This document shows, piece by piece, positions 12,785 to 12,796 of a stretch of 12,796 nt of DNA; position 1 is the first letter of the stretch, and each line of letters starts with the position of its first letter. Location: positions 1-12,796 of the forward strand of contig JAYVQC010000003.1 of NCBI GenBank assembly GCA_043757045.1, read 5' to 3'. Origin of the DNA: JANNGC01 sp043757045. Its GTDB lineage: Bacteria; Verrucomicrobiota; Verrucomicrobiia; Limisphaerales; SIBH01. The translations under genes were made by a program, and so were the position numbers. Below the pieces are notes generated by a model. It was not told the DNA's origin, ran no database searches, and saw only the letters and a program-made list of their open reading frames with translations.

Positions 12785-12796
12785 CCATCTGAAAAA

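Overview
The window looks like chromosomal DNA of a Verrucomicrobiota bacterium, most likely of the Pedosphaera/Limisphaerales type. This is inferred from the sequence style, without a database search. The clues are: high GC (mid-60s percent in the lines counted); a secreted protein ending in an 'IQASTN..DW..L' to 'RFYRA' C-terminal domain typical of that phylum; a 'WPQWRGP' PQQ-like propeller; a DUF58/BatA/very large Gln-rich membrane protein set; and intergenic gaps filled with short palindromic and heptanucleotide repeats.

Layout. Positions 1-210 hold a double-hairpin repeat and no convincing gene. A secreted PQQ-like beta-propeller protein (211-1512, +) converges, with a 12-bp gap, on a short-chain dehydrogenase resembling L-fucose dehydrogenases (1525-2328, -). 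A gap with two mirrored hairpins (2329-2526) precedes a secreted protein with two prepilin-like globular domains around an Ig-like domain (2527-3882, +). After another hairpin repeat come a DUF58 protein (4020-4958, +), a 334-bp composite repeat block (4959-5292), and a BatA-like von Willebrand A membrane protein (5293-7356, +). Then come a lower-GC gene of unrecognised function (7363-7851, +), a DUF433/DUF5615 toxin-antitoxin-like pair (7909-8133 and 8137-8466, +), a gap with hairpins and the only clear Shine-Dalgarno sequence at a gene start (8467-8638), and a 1369-residue three-TM, coiled-coil, Gly/Gln-repeat protein (8639-12748, +). A further hairpin repeat follows to the window end.

How the genes fit. 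DUF58, the BatA-like protein and the giant protein are normally neighbours in a MoxR/DUF58/BatA-type cluster thought to act at the cell envelope. Here the set is split twice, once by the repeat block and once by a 1.3-kb segment carrying the low-GC gene and the toxin-antitoxin-like pair. No MoxR ATPase or DUF4159 gene is visible in the window.

The most interesting non-coding signal is a double-hairpin repeat. Its stems differ between copies by compensated changes while the 3-nt loops stay fixed as GGT or ACC. Two copies with opposite loop strands sit inside a roughly mirror-symmetric block flanked by inverted 7-nt repeats. I see no rRNA, tRNA, CRISPR array or insertion sequence with a transposase.
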